A DNA stretch of 6,919 nt from an uncultured Solirubrobacterales bacterium (GTDB lineage Bacteria > Actinomycetota > Thermoleophilia > Solirubrobacterales > 70-9), in contig CALEMO010000285.1 in NCBI GenBank assembly GCA_937910825.1, forward strand, positions 1-6,919. Reading direction: 5' to 3'. The notes under the pieces are model-generated. The model was not told where the DNA came from and made no database searches. It worked only from the letters and a program-made list of their open reading frames with translations. The position numbers and the translations under genes are program-made. Positions 5,809 through 6,919 of this stretch are shown here, one piece after another (positions within the stretch are counted from its first letter, which is position 1; every line of letters starts with the position of its first letter).

Positions 5809-6375
5809 GTGGAAGCGATAAACATCATCGAGGGCCCGGTCTCGTTTCTGGACCGCAACGACGTGGATACGGACCAGATCATCCCCAAGCAGTTCCTGAA
5901 GCGGGTCGAGCGGACCGGTTTCGGCGAGTTCCTCTTCTATGACTGGATCCGCGACGGAGAGATCGAACTGGCCCCGAATCCGATCCTCGTTTCGGGCCAC
6001 AACTTCGGCTCGGGATCTTCCCGAGAGCATGCCGTCTGGGCCCTGGCCCAGTTCGGCTTCAAGGCCGTGGTTGCGCCCTCGTATTCAGACATCTTCTATT
6101 CAAATTGCACCAAGAATGGTTTCCTGCCGGTGAAGCTGCCCCACGAGGACTGTCAGGCGATCGCGGCGGTTGGCAGTTGTCGCATCGATCTCGAGAGCCA
6201 GAACGTGACCTGGGATGGCGGAAACGCCGGGTTTGAAATAGACGGTGAGATCAAAAGACGCCTGCTCGGCGGCCTCGACGACATCGCCCTGACGCTGGCC
6301 GACGAAACGCTGGTCGAAAAGTTCGAAGCCGGGCCGGGGGGGTCGTACGGTCCCGTGACCACGTCGCTGCCATGA
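5809..6375 (+). CDS. leuD: 3-isopropylmalate dehydratase small subunit
   Basis: This 188-residue swivel-domain partner of LeuC completes the isopropylmalate isomerase active site. Signatures are NDVDTDQIIPKQFL (17-30), RTGFGEFLFYDW (35-46), GHNFGSGSSREHAVWAL (63-79) and APSYSDIFYSN (89-99), in the order and spacing of the LeuD family. E. coli LeuD is about 200 residues. The frame is open upstream to an ATG at 5674, but that would add 45 residues overlapping leuC. GTG 5809 is chosen because GGAG (5799-5802) lies 6 nt before it, it follows the leuC stop by 2 nt, and the product then begins as the family does. Its TGA overlaps the next gene's ATG (ATGA, 6372-6375), implying translational coupling. 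Confidence 0.95.
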   Translation: MEAINIIEGPVSFLDRNDVDTDQIIPKQFLKRVERTGFGEFLFYDWIRDGEIELAPNPILVSGHNFGSGSSREHAVWALAQFGFKAVVAPSYSDIFYSNCTKNGFLPVKLPHEDCQAIAAVGSCRIDLESQNVTWDGGNAGFEIDGEIKRRLLGGLDDIALTLADETLVEKFEAGPGGSYGPVTTSLP

Positions 6376-6919
6376 GCACGGCCGGCAACGAAGTTTCGGA
6401 TTGGGACGCAACAAAATACGCCCGCGTCTCCACACCGCAGCGCGAATGGTCGAAAGCGGTGATTTCCCGTCTCGACCTCGAAGGCAGTGAGACCGTTGTG
6501 GACGCCGGCTGCGGCAGCGCGAAGTCACGGCCCACCTTCTCAAGAGGCTGCCGGTGGGCAGGGTGATCGCGGTCGATGGCTCGCCTTCGATGATCGAGAA
6601 GGCGAAGGAGAACCTTCCCGGGGAGCGGGTTGAATTCATCTGCCAGAACCTGGTCGAGCTGCAACTCTGCCAGACGGTCGACCACGTGTTTTCGAACGCC
6701 ACCTTTCACTGGATAGCGGACCACGAAGCCCTGTTTTCGAGAATCCACGAGGCGGTCAAACCGGGCGGCATGCTTGTCGCACAATGCGGTGGCCGGGGAA
6801 ACGTGGCCGAAATCGTCGGCGCGCTCGAGCAGGTCGGAACTGAAGAACCGTTTGCCGAATTCGTGGGGGAGACCCGGGTGCCCTGGAACTTCGCCGGGTC
6901 GGATGAGACTGAAATCAGG
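6372..6919 (+). pseudogene. Class I SAM-dependent methyltransferase, trans-aconitate methyltransferase-like, frameshifted and cut by the window end
   Basis: The gene starts at ATG 6372, overlapping the leuD stop by 4 nt. Residues 1-49 reach the SAM-binding loop TVVDAGCGS, after which this frame gives unrelated sequence and stops at TGA 6564-6566. The expected protein resumes in the -1 frame at 6521 (EVTAHLLKRLPVGRVIAVDG) and stays open for 133 codons to the window end. It includes the acidic loop DGSPSMIEKAKENL, the post-motif SNATFHWIADHEALF and EAVKPGGMLVAQ. One extra base near 6519, giving GGC AGC GGC GAA, would restore VDAGCGSGE. So this is a one-base deletion or a sequence error. The SNATFHWIADH region and overall layout resemble Tam-type methyltransferases, which esterify tricarboxylates, but general Methyltransf_11/25 membership is the safer call. 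As read, the truncated product would be inactive. Confidence 0.75.

Noticed and set aside
6510..6530. Programmed -1 frameshift in the methyltransferase gene
   Set aside because: There is no slippery heptamer or clear downstream stimulatory structure, and the shift falls inside the conserved SAM loop where one missing base explains everything.

Overview
This 6.9-kb window comes from a GC-rich bacterial chromosome, and every gene I can support is on the + strand. I lean towards Actinomycetota, possibly a Thermoleophilia/Solirubrobacterales-like lineage. The reasons are the GC-rich coding, the apparent leaderless transcription (TAnnnT -10 boxes exactly 6 nt before a start codon at three independent unit starts), and a leader-type RNA element before leuA. 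The taxonomic call is an inference. The window is a leucine-biosynthesis region.

Layout. Bases 1-93 are the last 30 codons of an upstream gene, possibly an ACT-type domain. Bases 138-1733 encode a CPA1-family Na+/H+ antiporter. The 164 bp after it (1734-1897) hold a probable leucine leader peptide (1775-1852), whose five consecutive Leu codons are perfectly complementary (12 bp) to the Shine-Dalgarno region of the next gene, leuA (1898-3508). The 281-bp gap at 3509-3789 has a small hairpin at the leuA stop, a speculative promoter and small ORF, a very strong intrinsic terminator (3710-3742) and a leaderless promoter. Then comes a compact operon: an HTH-cupin regulator (3790-4404), leuC (4421-5806), leuD (5809-6375) and a class I SAM methyltransferase that runs off the window (6372-6919). 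The methyltransferase is split by an apparent single-base deletion in its SAM-binding loop.

How the genes work together. LeuA condenses 2-oxoisovalerate and acetyl-CoA to 2-isopropylmalate, and LeuC/LeuD isomerise that to 3-isopropylmalate. leuB is not in the window. leuA seems to be controlled by translational attenuation that senses charged leucyl-tRNA. leuCD sits in a separate unit led by a DNA-binding regulator. The methyltransferase looks like the trans-aconitate methyltransferase group, whose yeast member methylates 3-isopropylmalate, so its place directly after leuCD is suggestive.

The most interesting element is the leuA leader: the Leu codons appear to be the anti-Shine-Dalgarno strand itself, so a stalled ribosome would directly unmask the leuA start.
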